Positions 28,617-39,742 of a DNA stretch of 64,000 nucleotides are shown in pieces (position 1 is the first letter of the stretch; each line of letters opens with the position of its first letter). The stretch is taken from contig CM043943.1 in the NCBI GenBank assembly GCA_014529385.2, positions 103,574,355 through 103,638,354 of the forward strand, written 5' to 3'. The position numbers and the translations under genes were made by a program. The stretch is from Adiantum capillus-veneris. Its lineage: Eukaryota > Streptophyta > Polypodiopsida > Polypodiales > Pteridaceae. The notes below the pieces were generated by a model that saw only the letters and a program-made list of their open reading frames with translations, did not search any database and had not been told where the DNA came from.

Positions 28617-31600
28617 CAGTGGTGCTACAAAGCACATTACCTCACATCATGAATTCTTCACCTCTCTTGAGTCTGTCCCTCATAGGAATTCAGTCACTTG
28701 TGCCAACAACGCCTCTTATCCAGTTCAAGGAATTGGAAATATTGTGCTTATAGCTGCAAATGGCAGTTCTCTCACACTTGTTGATGCACTTTATGTACCT
28801 GGGATCAAGAAGAATCTTTTGTCTATATCTGCACTTGCTAGACTTGGACTTGTAGTCAAATTTGTGGATGACAGATGTACAGTTCATGATCTCAGTTTTG
28901 GTGATGAAATTGTTGCATTTGGACTTTTGTTTCGTGGGCTGTTTAAGCTCACTTTGTATGAAAAGTGTGGACAATATTTTGCAAATGCAGTTACAAATTC
29001 AAGGGCTATTTCATATGCAAAACTTTGGCATGCACGTTTTGGTCATCTGAGTTTTGCCAGTTTATTGTGTTTGCTGAAATCTGATATGGTTTCTTCTTTG
29101 CCACCTCTTGAAGCACCTGTCAAACATGTTTCTGAAGGCTGCATTTCGGGTAAGATGCAACGTTTGAAGTTTCCAAAGGATGGTTCAGTGCGGGCCACAT
29201 GCAGGTTGCAGCTTGTGCATAGTATGTTTGTGGGCCCATGCAAACTCTGTCCTTGCGCAATTACATTTACTTTGTGAATTTCATTGATGATTACTCCAGG
29301 CATGCATGGGTATTTCCGCTTAAAGAAAAGTCCAAAGTTTTTATGTGCTTCAAACAATTTTTGGCTATGGCTAAAAATGTCTCAAAATGTACTATGGGCA
29401 CCCTCAGTTCTGATCAAAGGGGGGAGTATATGTCTCATGAATTTAATGCATTTCTGGCTAGTCGTGGGATAAAACACCAATGTACAGTGACTTATACACC
29501 TCAACAAAATGGTGTTGCTCAGAGGAAAAACAGGTCACTTATGGAAATGGCACGATGTATGGTCAAAAGTCAAGCTTTGCCACATTCTTTTTGGCTTGAA
29601 GCCATCATGTGTGCCACCTATGTACCAAACAGGTGTCCTACTACAAAAGCTTTGCAGTCTATTACTCCATATGAAGCATGGCATGATAGAAAGCCTTCTA
29701 TTGAGCACATGCATGTTTTTGGTTGTTTGGAATATGCTTTGGTGCCACAAACACAGTGCAAAAAATTGGATGATAAGGCTATCAAATGTATTTTTGTTGA
29801 TTATAGTGCTGAAAGCAAAGGTTACAGGTTGTATCATTTGCAAACAAAGAATATTCTGGTTTCATGGGATGTAGTGCTTGTGGAAGATTCTGTTCAGCCC
29901 TTGCTTATCATGTACTAGAGACAATAATGTAAGCTCACAAGACATTTATGACACTTTGTTGCCTTTTTTAGTGATGGAAGTTCGAATGTAAATTCCAATG
30001 AGGCAAATGTATAGCCTATGGGGTTTTTCGAAAATATTATAGATCAGCCTATTATTGATGTAGATGTACATGATGTACTTGATGAGGAAAGGGCTGAAAA
30101 TGAGCATGCTAGAGGTATGCCAAAATGGCTGGTGCATACATTGCGTGACAGTAAATTGGATGCACCTTTGTCTAGTCGTACTCGTTCAGGTTCTCGCCAT
30201 GCATCTTATGCATTAGATTGTTATGCTTTGGTTGTGTCTAGCTTACACGATGTTGAGGAGACTTTGTCTTTTGATGAAGCACAGAATTCAAAATATTGGA
30301 TGGTTGCCATGCAATCAAAATATGATGCACTTATAGAAAATGACAATGAACTTTATGTGATGTGCCTCCTGGAAAAAAGGCCATTGGTACAAAGTGGGTT
30401 TACAAGTTGCAACGCAAGCCGGATGGTGAGATCGATCACCATAAGGCTCGACTTGTTGCGAAGGGTTATGCACAGCAACAAGGCATAGATTATGAAGAGA
30501 CTTTTGCTCCCACTTGTCGTATGACTACTGTGTGTTTTCTATGTGCATTGGCAACTCATTTTGGTTGGGATGTACAGCAATTCGACATTGTTACTGCTTT
30601 CTTAAATGGTGACATATTTGAGAAAGTTTATGTAACGCAGCCTCGCGGTTTTGTCAAGAAAGAACAAGAGGACAAAGTGTGCAGATGTAAGAAGGCTTTG
30701 TATGGGTTGAAGCAATCTCCTCATGCTTGGTATGAGAAAGCCGACACTCACTTGGTCAAACAAGGCTTTTGTAACAGTCCAATAGAAAGCACATTGTATG
30801 TAAAGCATGAGGGTGATGTACTTCTCATTGTGGTTCTTTATGTAGATGATTTGCCGATCACTGGACCAAATGAGAGACATATTGCTGAATTTAAGGCTGA
30901 TTTGAATGCTACTTTCAAGATGAAAAATTTGGGGATGTTGCATCATTACTTGGGCATACAGTTTAAGCACTATGATGGTGGTATTGCCTTGTGTCAAAAA
31001 AGTTACATAGAGACATTGCTATGTAAATCTGGACTTGAGGATTGCAAACCTATTGCCACTCCCATGGAAACAGGTTTGAAATTGAGTCTTCATAATGATT
31101 GCAATCCTGCTGATGTCACTCTTTACCAAACTGCTGTTGGCTGCCTCATTTATGTATGCAACACAGGACTTATATTCAGTTTGCAGTCTCACAAGTTAGA
31201 AGATTTATGCATAGCCTAGGGTCTAAGCATTGGTAGGCTGTCAAGAGGATTTTTTGCTACCTTAGTGGCACTTTACATCTTGACTTGTTTTATCCCAAGG
31301 GGAGGTAATTGCCACCAGACTTACATGCTTTTTTGGACTCGGATTGGGCTGGTTGTTTTGACACGCGAGTGTCCAGAAGTGGTTATTTTTTCATGCTTGG
31401 CAGTTCATGTATATCATGGTTGAGAAAGAAGCAACCTACTTTGGCCACTTTGAGTTGTGAGGTTGAGTAAAACGCAGTCTTCATAGCTAGGGTTGAGTGT
31501 GTATGACTCAGATGCCTTATGGCTAATTTGGGTGTTAGACAGGACACTGCCAACACTATCTACGCTGACAGTCAGAGCGCATTGGCAGTTGTTGTGAGGA

Positions 31601-31795
31601 ACCTAGTTTTCATGCTCGCACAAAGCACATTGAGGTGCATTACCACTATGCCAGGGAGAGGCTGTCAGCAGGAGAGATGAGATTGGCTTATGTGCCAATA
31701 TAGGACAACCTTGGAGATATTTTCATAAAGGAATTGTCTTGTGAGAAGCTCAAAGCTTTCTGCAAAGCTTTGGGCTCCCTCCACTTTGTGGACTG
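28612..31795 (+). pseudogene. Copia pol: protease, integrase, RT and RNase H, degenerate
   Basis: Protease site CDSGATKHITSHHEFF (28614 on). GAG-pre-integrase LWHARFGHLSFASL (about 29023). Integrase core FIDDYSRHAWVFPLKEKSK, then SSDQRGEYMSHEF, then TPQQNGVAQRKNR (29280-29540), giving the D, D and E positions. RT: TKWVYKLQRKPDGEIDHHK, VTAFLNGDIFEKVYV and the catalytic YVDDL near 30840. RNase H: LDSDWAGC near 31335 and ADSQSALAV near 31570, ending ELSCEKLKAFCKALGS. Breaks include a frameshift near 29240, a stop at 29918, another gap before 30362, and several stops in RNase H after 31217. All domains are in copia order. The encoded enzymes would reverse-transcribe and integrate the element. Confidence 0.92.
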
Positions 31796-31859
31796 ATTAT
31801 GTCCTCAGGGCATGGCACTTCCCTTTACTCATGTGCTAGCTCTTGTTCACCGCATCACT

Positions 31860-31871
31860 CCAAGGGGGATT
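31860..31871 (+). other. Copia polypurine tract
   Basis: CCAAGGGGGATT immediately before the 3' LTR. Confidence 0.85.
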
Positions 31872-32097
31872 TGTTAACATATACATGTGGTAGTGATGTG
31901 TGTGAGCACACTAGGACAGCGGGGGCATTTTTTTCCTCTTTAGAAGGTTTCTTGCCTTGTGCATTGTATATATGCCCATCACTCTAGGGATATCTATCTT
32001 TCCATTGCAACTAAGTAATATACTCCCTATTGTGTGCCTTGAGATTCCTTCGTCTTGTCCAAGCTACGTGCATTTCTCTGCAACCCTAATTCCAACA
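31872..32097 (+). repeat. 3' LTR of the copia element
   Basis: Starts TGTTAACATATACATGTGG and ends CCCTAATTCCAACA, followed by the TSD AAGAA. Confidence 0.95.
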
Positions 32098-33046
32098 AAG
32101 AAGATGCTGACAATAAAAATCCAGACAATCTAGCAGGTTACATGAACAACATTTTCACAAATGCACGGTTTTATGGTTATCCAAATCAAAGACCTAGGAA
32201 ACAATGTCATCGCTACCAAAATAAAGTGCATCAAAAGTGGATTCCAAAATCCTTGGTGGATGTGCAATTGCAACAAGCATCCTCATATGTGGTGCCTATA
32301 CAGGAAGAAATGACTTAGCCAAGACGAACACAACCATGTCAACAGGCTAACAACATTCTAATCAAGTGGATATAAAATTCATCCCAGAAACAACAATCCA
32401 AGAGCAAGCAAACAGTAACTTTCCATAACCAGCCAAACACAAAGGGAAAGCACTAGAATGAAACATTGTTGAGGATAACAGTGACAATGATGATTCTTAT
32501 GAAATCCTTTTGACTAATAGTACTGACAAGAACATAAGGTGCCAGAGATGTCCATCAGTAATTCTTGAGATTGAAATTCAAAAAATTACGCTTGGAAAGC
32601 CAAATGCAAGTGCAAATCAAGCTAAAAATTTTCAGGAGGCTACGCATAGGGAATACAAGGCTAAGGATTTCCAAAAAAAAAGAAGGTATAACCCCTAGCT
32701 AGACAAAGATGCAATTTGCCAAATTTGAAGCCATGATAGACATCTACATACCATGTACATCATGTATATGAATTTTGGGGACAAATGGACAATGATAGCT
32801 CATCGATGGTCATCTATCGCAAATGATGTCGGATAATGTCCTTTTGACGTAGATTACTAACTTGGGAAATTAACTGGGGTTTGTCGGGCTAAAGTTAAGT
32901 CATGTATCAAGTAGAAGCAGTATAATGATTTACAAAGCACACAAAAGCCAACAGTGGAAAATGCGACTTTGATCACCTTTATGCAGCAACAAAGAAGTCC
33001 CCAATGAAGAAGAGCAGACACAACAATTATTAGAGGATCTCAAAGG
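32098..33046 (+). pseudogene. Outer element: continuation of its ORF after the copia insertion
   Basis: Directly after the TSD the outer frame resumes as DADNKNPDNLAGYMNNIF and runs to a stop at 32316 (KSLVDVQLQQASSYVVPIQE). Further Lys/Glu/Gln-rich pieces follow (SDNDDSYEILLTNS; KNFQEATHREYKAKDFQ). This part takes the place where pol should be and is not RT, RNase H or integrase. I do not recognise a domain. From about 32700 to 33000 no coding signal is clear; NEEEQTQQLLEDLKG just before the helicase fragment may be the last of it. Confidence 0.45.
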
Positions 33047-33325
<279 letters not shown>

Positions 33326-33350
33326 TTTTCCTGATTCATGTGAAGACTAT

Positions 33351-33388
33351 GTCAAGAAAGTATAGGCTACAACCTATACTTTCTTGAC
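33351..33388. other. Perfect 16-bp inverted repeat upstream of the polypurine tract
   Basis: Left arm GTCAAGAAAGTATAGG (33351-33366), loop CTACAA, right arm CCTATACTTTCTTGAC (33373-33388). All 16 pairs are Watson-Crick. It has survived in a region otherwise full of damage. Confidence 0.9.
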
Positions 33389-33460
33389 ATCAGTAAAATG
33401 AAAACAAAGATCGCAGTGACATCGACAACTAGGTCATGTCAGGGACGACATGAATTCAGA

Positions 33461-33469
33461 GGGGGGAAG
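33461..33469 (+). other. Polypurine tract of the outer element
   Basis: GGGGGGAAG (within CAGAGGGGGGAAG) ends exactly where the 3' LTR starts. The upstream GACGACATGAATTCAG context is typical of the 3' end of Ty3-type elements. Confidence 0.85.
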
Positions 33470-34405
33470 TGTTGAGTCGTGGGTCAACATCACGGCATAA
33501 GTCAACAAAGCCTTATCTTCTGGGAGTTATGAAATGCTACGGTTTATGGTTGAAAAAATCATTTGTAATGAGCAGTTAGTCTAGTTGTAGAAGCTGGGGT
33601 GCAATGGCACTTCCAAATTGTACATACAAAGCCATTTTACCCCTGGAACTCTATTTTTGGTTTAACTTATGGTAGTAGTATATAAGGTACTTAGGTCATT
33701 TTGTAAAGAGAAATATTATCATAATCACAATTTTAAGCTGCCTTCAACTGTGTGTGAGAGAGAGGAAGAGAGAGAGAGCATGAGCTTCATCCCAGTTCAA
33801 TCATCATGTTGGATATGTGACTACACCATCACGCTAGGCTCGGTGAGAGCTACGCATCAATGACAAATATTCCTTGCGGAATGAAGCAAGCGCATTGACA
33901 CATCTATGAGCTATTTGTGACTGTAAGTATATCTCATGATGTCTGTTTTTTGCTTGCAAGTAGTCATTAGAATCGTGGCGGCATAAGCTACACATAGGTA
34001 CTCATAGATTTCAGTTTTGGGCACTTTCAAAGTACTGCTCTGTCTTCATACACGTTTTCCACAGATGGGTCTAGAGTGAGGGTTTTGAGTGTAGAGGGTT
34101 TGGGACAGGTGTATCCTAGTGAGGGGATGGTATTTCTTAAGTTCCATATGATTCTGGTATGGTTTAGTGAGTTTCCTTCTGTTTGTGTGCATGTGGGTTG
34201 GATGGTGTAGTTGCGAGTAGTGAGATTTTAGATTGTGGTTTAGTGAGCCTTCTGGAGTGTTGTATGCATGGGATGGTTTTAGCTTGACAAGCTAAATAAA
34301 TTGCCTCAGTGTGCCTATCATGTCATATGTGTCCTCGATTGACATTATGATGATCTAGGTTGTGTTGGAGGCACTTTATGGGTGGTGTGATTCGTTCTCA
34401 CAACA
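33470..34405 (+). repeat. 3' LTR of the outer element
   Basis: 936 bp, TGTTGAGTCGTGGGTC to TCTCACAACA. It has the TATA motif at 33677-33687 and a short interrupted GA tract at 33754-33779. It aligns with the 5' LTR, with extra segments near 33605-33635 and 33965-34065. Confidence 0.85.
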
Positions 34406-34590
34406 AACCAATTAAATGATTCTTGTGGAAAAAGAACACCAAAGGCTCATTGTTTTGGAATTGGTCCAAATGGGAGTTGATTGCTAGGACAATAGATCAA
34501 GGAGGTATCAGGATACTTAACCTTGCTATTCATGCAAAAACCCAATGTGCCAAATTTGTGGTATCAATCGCAAAGTAAGACAAGGCATGT
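34406..34590 (+). pseudogene. LINE (L1-like) ORF2 fragment
   Basis: Reads FLWKKNTKGSLFWNWSKWEL, then GGIRILNLAIHAKTQCAKFV. This is the segment after the RT domain of plant L1-like LINEs (compare the usual FLW...W..LC.P...GGLGI.NL). A related piece with the same order is at 63470-63580. It is a short fragment with no start or poly(A) tail visible. The outer LTR element ends right at its left edge. Confidence 0.65.
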
Positions 34591-36225
34591 GCAATTATGA
34601 CTTAGCAAATAACCATGCAATAGACTAGCTAGAACTAGGGAGGCCAACCCTGACCACAACAAGGTCAATCAAAAACATACTAACATAATGCCAATAAGAG
34701 TATGGGACCCATCATCCCCACCAGCAAAGCGATCTCCTAGGTTGCCACCATGGAGGTACTGCTGGCACCGACACACTCTATGCCCTAAAAGAGTCACCAC
34801 AATAAGCTGATGCATGAACTGACATCATAGAAGCACCATCAACAATTGAACCAACAAGAAACTCCAGAGAACCCAACTAAATTGGGAACCAAAGTATTGT
34901 AGCGTACCAAATCATGAAGATAAAAAATTGTAGCACTTTGCATTGCCTTCTTGAGAAAATAGATAGGGGTAAAGTGAGCGAGGTGCTCAAGGCAAATACT
35001 TCCAGGCTCACAAGATGGGTCTTCAAGTCCTTGTTGCTAAGGACCAACCTATTCTGGTAGAGGTTCATACAACGAGATATATTGTTGCAGCTTGGCTTGC
35101 GCCTCTAATAGATCTATCTCAAGCTCAAGGATTCTGCTATGCAACATGTCAGGTGTTTGTCCTTGGCTTGCAAGATCTTGCCCCTGGCTTGCTAATGCAA
35201 CGAGGGTCTTTTATCCTTCAAGTAGTAGAACTATAGGATGTTTGCATGCAGGCATTGGGTTATTGGTGCTACTTGATTGTTGCCACTTTCTCTGCAATCT
35301 GACCATGTTCAATGCCAAGATTATTTGGGCGGTTTGACCAATATCCCCACCTCCCAAGGATATCGTAAACAGAGCATTGTTGTATGAAGTAAACTACCAT
35401 TTGGTTATTTTTTGGCATAACTCTCTCCCGTCGTTTGAATCTTTGTAGAAATACTTGTGCTAGCCCTTTGTGCTACAAATTTGATAGCTTTACTGGAGCT
35501 AATTCCTTTGCATTTCCGCTGATTCAAAATAGTTATTGACACACAAAGTTGTTTAGACATAGCTTCTTGCACTTTTTGAGGCTGAGAGGCTCACCTTGCA
35601 ACCGGACTCATCCTAGAGGGGTGCACCTTTAAGAAACTATTCAAATAACGTGCGTTCAAAGGGTATTTTAAAAACTCCTTTTGTTACATGCTTAAGGTAA
35701 TAATGACCCCTTTTTCTTCAAAAACTTACAGAAACTTTTCTAGAATCAATTAAAAAACCCCTTCTGTTCTTATAATCTTGTTAAAATTTAAAAATTTGGG
35801 CAACTAAAAAACCCATTCATTTGAACTCACGTGGTAATTTAGATATCTATGATGTGAACCCCTCAAGAACTCGTCCTCTTCGATTCTAGCACTAGCTTCG
35901 AGGTCTTTCTCCTGGCCATAGAGCTCTCTCTCTTCTTTGTAGATCACTTGATCTTCAGGGTGGTTAACTTCTTCTTCCATATCAACAAATCAAGCAAATA
36001 TGTCATCATTAGAAATCTCTATCATGAAGTTAACAAGTCATCACATTTAAATTGCTTGTTAAATACTATTTATAACCTTGAAAGAAAAAGATAGGATAAC
36101 TTAATCATGCTACAAGAAAGAGACAAAATATCTATCACCATTTCAAAGGAAAGAGACAAGATAACTTAATCAATTAAATAATTTACATTTGCTACTAGAG
36201 AGAAGACAACAATCAAATCATCACT
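34591..36225. other. Noncoding interval
   Basis: No gene recognised. AT-rich runs at 35690-35830 (AAAACCCCTTCTGTT and similar) resemble 38730-38960, which suggests an unclassified dispersed repeat. Confidence 0.4.
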
Positions 36226-37641
36226 TTAATCATCAGCTGGTTGTAGACCAAAAGTCATTACAATGTCATAGCCCACTGTATAGGCATCGTTTAGATAGAG
36301 AGAAAGATCAAAAGCGTTAGGTTGGGTTGAGGGATTGTTTTGCTTGCCACACTCAAGGTGGGTAAGTATACAGCTTTGAAAATTCCTTTTGTTTTGCTCT
36401 TGAGGCATGGACGTGCACTTTAAGAGCCGCTTACAAGTATGACACATCGAGAAGATGTCCATGGCTTTATTCCAGGAAGGGGGATTAGTAGATATGCATT
36501 CTAGGGTGGCCCATGGAAAATCTCTCTCGCTTTGCTTTTTAGTTTCTATTTGCAAGTCGTGGAGAGGAGGAAATCATGCTGTTGTTTTGGTATTTGTACA
36601 TGACCCCCAATCCACAATTCCTGCATTGGCCCCCTTCTATCCAAAATGAAGCATCATATTGCAGTAGTGCAGGTCATTGTGGAGATAGTTGTGCGCATGT
36701 AGATACTTCAGGGTCTGAAGAAGAGCATTAGTTATCTACAAAATACTATTTTGGAATAGCTCTAGAGTGTTCCTTCAATGGTCACATAATCACAAATGGC
36801 AGATTGACTGCCATCTGCATTGCACTCTTTTATCCGCTGGTCTACATGACAGCCATTCCAAAAATGTGAAATGAGCATTGGACGCTCCATGTGGCAAACC
36901 ATGGCAAGTGGATAAATAATTCCATGATGAGCGATGTTTAAAATTGTGGCCTCCTCTTTAACCTTTTGATCCACTATGGGTCCATGCAAGTGGACTTTGA
37001 AGATCTTTGCCACATACACTGGATCTTTAAATGCAGGATGGGTGACACCCACACGCTTTATGTGTGCCCATCTCCCTTACCCCATCTATGGAGCATGTAT
37101 GTTGAAGATTTTAGTATCTGGTAAAAGATACAATACAAGGGGGAGTTATGACTCGTTCAGAGCAAGAGCGACGTTAGGCAGAAGGCTCTATTCTAATGGT
37201 AGCTCCTCAATATTTGGCAACACCAGAAGAGATGGCTTCGAATGTTGTTCGCTTTGCTGATTTTTCTAGCTTCTCCTTGCTCTTGAACTCAGTATACAAT
37301 TGTTGCACAAGTTGTATATGAGTAGCTATGCCTAGCAAAGTAATGATTTTGAGATTTGTTAGGTCCAGAAAAATCTTTGCGATCTGCCCAATAGACTGCT
37401 TGAACATGTTTAATAATGAACTTGATGTCATTAGAGATATGTCAAAAGCAATGGGCATAAAAATGAGTTGGAGATGCTCAAATATAGACTTTGCTAAGGC
37501 CTCTGTGGACTGGTAATAATGCTCCAAATTTGAAGGGTTTAGGCAGCGATAAAGCTCAGGCTTTGACATGTGATGAAAGAGGTGTACTATAACTTTGAAG
37601 ATAAAGTTTTGCTGATCTTTCTCCAACTTGGTGTCCGCCAT
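36226..37641 (-). pseudogene. Protein-kinase-like gene, decayed
   Basis: Minus-strand reading, in order. An N-terminal open segment of 144 codons (37641-37207; MADTKLEKDQQNFIFKVIVH, helical, unknown). A kinase N-lobe at 37052-36762 with VYVAKIFKVHLHGP (beta-3 Lys), KVKEEATILNIAHHGIIYPL (helix C Glu), and MVCHMERPMLISHFW (hinge side). After a frameshift near 36765 and a stop, TLKYLHAHNYLHNDLHYCN gives the catalytic loop (Asp and Asn kept, HND in place of HRD). GIVDWGSC gives DWG in place of DFG. After another stop, PWATLECISTNPPSWNKAMD and IFSMCHTCKRLL match the APE/helix F region. At least one frameshift and three stops make it non-functional. HNDLH loops occur in divergent kinase families; I cannot name the subfamily. 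The N-terminal segment might be a separate exon. Confidence 0.65.
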
Positions 37642-37979
37642 ATCTGTAAGATGTAATATTAAAACATAAATGCTATAAGCTGAGAGGGAAAACTATCAAA
37701 ATTGTGTCATTACCTAAACCATAAACAACTGACACAATTTGTAGAAAAAAACACTATGTTATGATTACAAACCATACACTATACAATAAATGATTGAAAG
37801 TTTAAGAAAAACAAAGCATACACAAAGAGAGAGAGATAGAGAGAGGTGAACAAGCCACATAAGAATTGGACCCTGTTATGTGCATCAGAGAATACACGTA
37901 AATGATTGGAGCTTACATGTGAATAGCCCAGCTTGTGTGAGGTACACTCAGCACAAGTCCTTGATGTTGTTGTAATGTT

Positions 37980-38528
37980 GATCAATCTAGTCCCTGATGA
38001 AGTGTGTGGACTGCAAAGCACAACCATAAACAGATAGGTTAACAATTACAAATTGTGGCCAAACATTGTACGTATCTACATCCAAGACAACACCAAGTCA
38101 TCTAGTGATGAACAGTGACGTATCTGCGACTCAAAAAGTACAAGGGCAATGCATGTCATGCTAAGATGAAGAGGGCATAGGTATGCATCTCTCCACTCTT
38201 AGGTAGACGAGCGTAACCCTCGTATTTCTATGTAGCAAGAACAATGATGTGACCTAATCTAATCCTTGATGAAATGTGGGTAACTCACAACACAAACATC
38301 AGCAGACAACTTAACAATTTTAGCAAATATCATATGTATCTACATCCAAGACAACACCAAGTCATCTAGTGATGAATAATGATGTGTCTTTGGAGTCTAA
38401 AGCACAAGGGTAAATAGTGTGTCGCACAGAGATGAAGAGGGCATGAAGTATGTATCTCTCCACTCTCTGCTTGATGAGCAGTACTCTTGTGTTACTATGT
38501 GGTACAAATGATGATGTGTTCTGATCTA
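37980..38528. repeat. Tandem duplication of a ~275-bp unit
   Basis: Copy 1 is about 37980-38250 and copy 2 about 38251-38528. The best-kept core, TATCTACATCCAAGACAACA followed by CCAAGTCATCTAGTGATGAA, is identical in both (38070-38112 and 38338-38378). Elsewhere they differ at perhaps a quarter of positions. The 338 bp before copy 1 (37642-37979) hold no recognised feature. Confidence 0.75.
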
Positions 38529-39600
38529 AAATTGAGAAACCTATAGGTCACTCTAAAGTGAAAGGTGTGGCATCATGCCTATTGCACTCCACAAGTTGAC
38601 CGCTAAATTCTACTCAACTTTGTGGTGAGAAATAAACTATTGCACCACATGAGTGAGAATCTAAGTATGTCTTAAAACCTCAGGGGGTTCACCGTTCAAT
38701 ACCCCCTATATAATGTGTGTTCGTGGAGTACTAAAAAAACCCTTCTTTTAATATGTTTGAATGAATAAAATGACCCTTTGTTTTAGGATTTTTCCAAATT
38801 TGAATATAAAAACCTCTTATTTTAATGTATCTCTATGAAATTGCCTAAATTTTTTGCATTTTAAAACCCCTCCTATTGAATTCACATTCCACATTAACAT
38901 GATTACATAGTGCAACCCCCAAGCTTAAAACCCTTCCTTGCAGTGAGCCATGTGGCTGCACAACATGCAAAGAGCGACTGATTCTACTCACTTCTCAAGT
39001 GAGCCATATGGCTACACACCACAAAGTGGCCTATAACCTACAAGCCAACTTTGTGGTGAGAGAAAAATTGCTACACCATACGAGTCTGGCACAACACATG
39101 AAAACAAGTTAGTACGCATAAGCACGTGAAAAATTATACCTCAATAGTCTCTATCTGTCGGTAAATGCCCCGAATCTCTCCAACTAGGTAGTCTCTCAAA
39201 ACTCTGCAATGCAAAAGACAGCCACCAATTTTGATCAAAATCGATGACACTTTTTTTCATAAGCAGTTTTTTGATCAAAAGATACTTCGATCGAAACTAA
39301 AAAATACAATATTCGGCCATTGGGATTTTGTCATATAATAGCATTTTATACGTATACTTTTTCAGTACGGGCATATAAATGCAAGCCAGCATGCACCCTC
39401 TGGTGGTAGCACTTTTGGTGCATGATGGCATTGCCATTGATCAAAGCCTGGCTTGGTCCATTGATGTTGGTTTTTGCTTTTTGGTCTTGTCTAATCACCA
39501 AGTTTCATTTACCCTCAGCTGTCCTTTTCTATATTCTTGAAGAGAAATTGTATTATATCTAACTATAATTATGACTCTTATTGAAAAAGCACACGCGTGC

Positions 39601-39604
<4 letters not shown>
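38529..39604. other. Noncoding interval
   Basis: No gene. A short related segment (GTGGTGAGA followed by a CACCA(C/T)A(C/T)GAGT core) appears near 38618 and 39053. At 39285-39360 a stretch resembles 43085-43170 in direct orientation, on the other side of the hAT remnant. Confidence 0.35.

Positions 39605-39662
<58 letters not shown>
39605..39662. repeat. (GA)n microsatellite
   Basis: About 58 bp of pure GA. Confidence 0.97.
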
Positions 39663-39665
<3 letters not shown>

Positions 39666-39742
39666 GAAAATCAAGTAGTACAGCATGACTATCTTCCATA
39701 ATTTTCAAGTAATCAAACCAGGCAAAACCTATAGACCTTAAG

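Larger units (their letters stand above)
26980..32097 (+). mobile_element. Nearly full-length Ty1/copia element, inactivated
   Basis: 5,118 bp with LTRs of 227 and 226 bp and a perfect 5-bp TSD AAGAA (26975-26979 and 32098-32102). Order: LTR, PBS TGGTATCAGAGT, gag, protease, integrase, RT, RNase H, polypurine tract, LTR, as in copia. Gag and pol have several stops and frameshifts. The LTRs differ at roughly 11% of positions, so this insertion is clearly older than the Ty3 insertion in the same host element. It interrupts the outer ORF between VEHLELKE and DADNKNPDN. Confidence 0.95.

Noticed and set aside
29535-29843. Minus-strand 102-codon open frame within the copia element
   Set aside because: Antisense shadow of integrase coding sequence; likewise 30602-30997 and 28077-28577.
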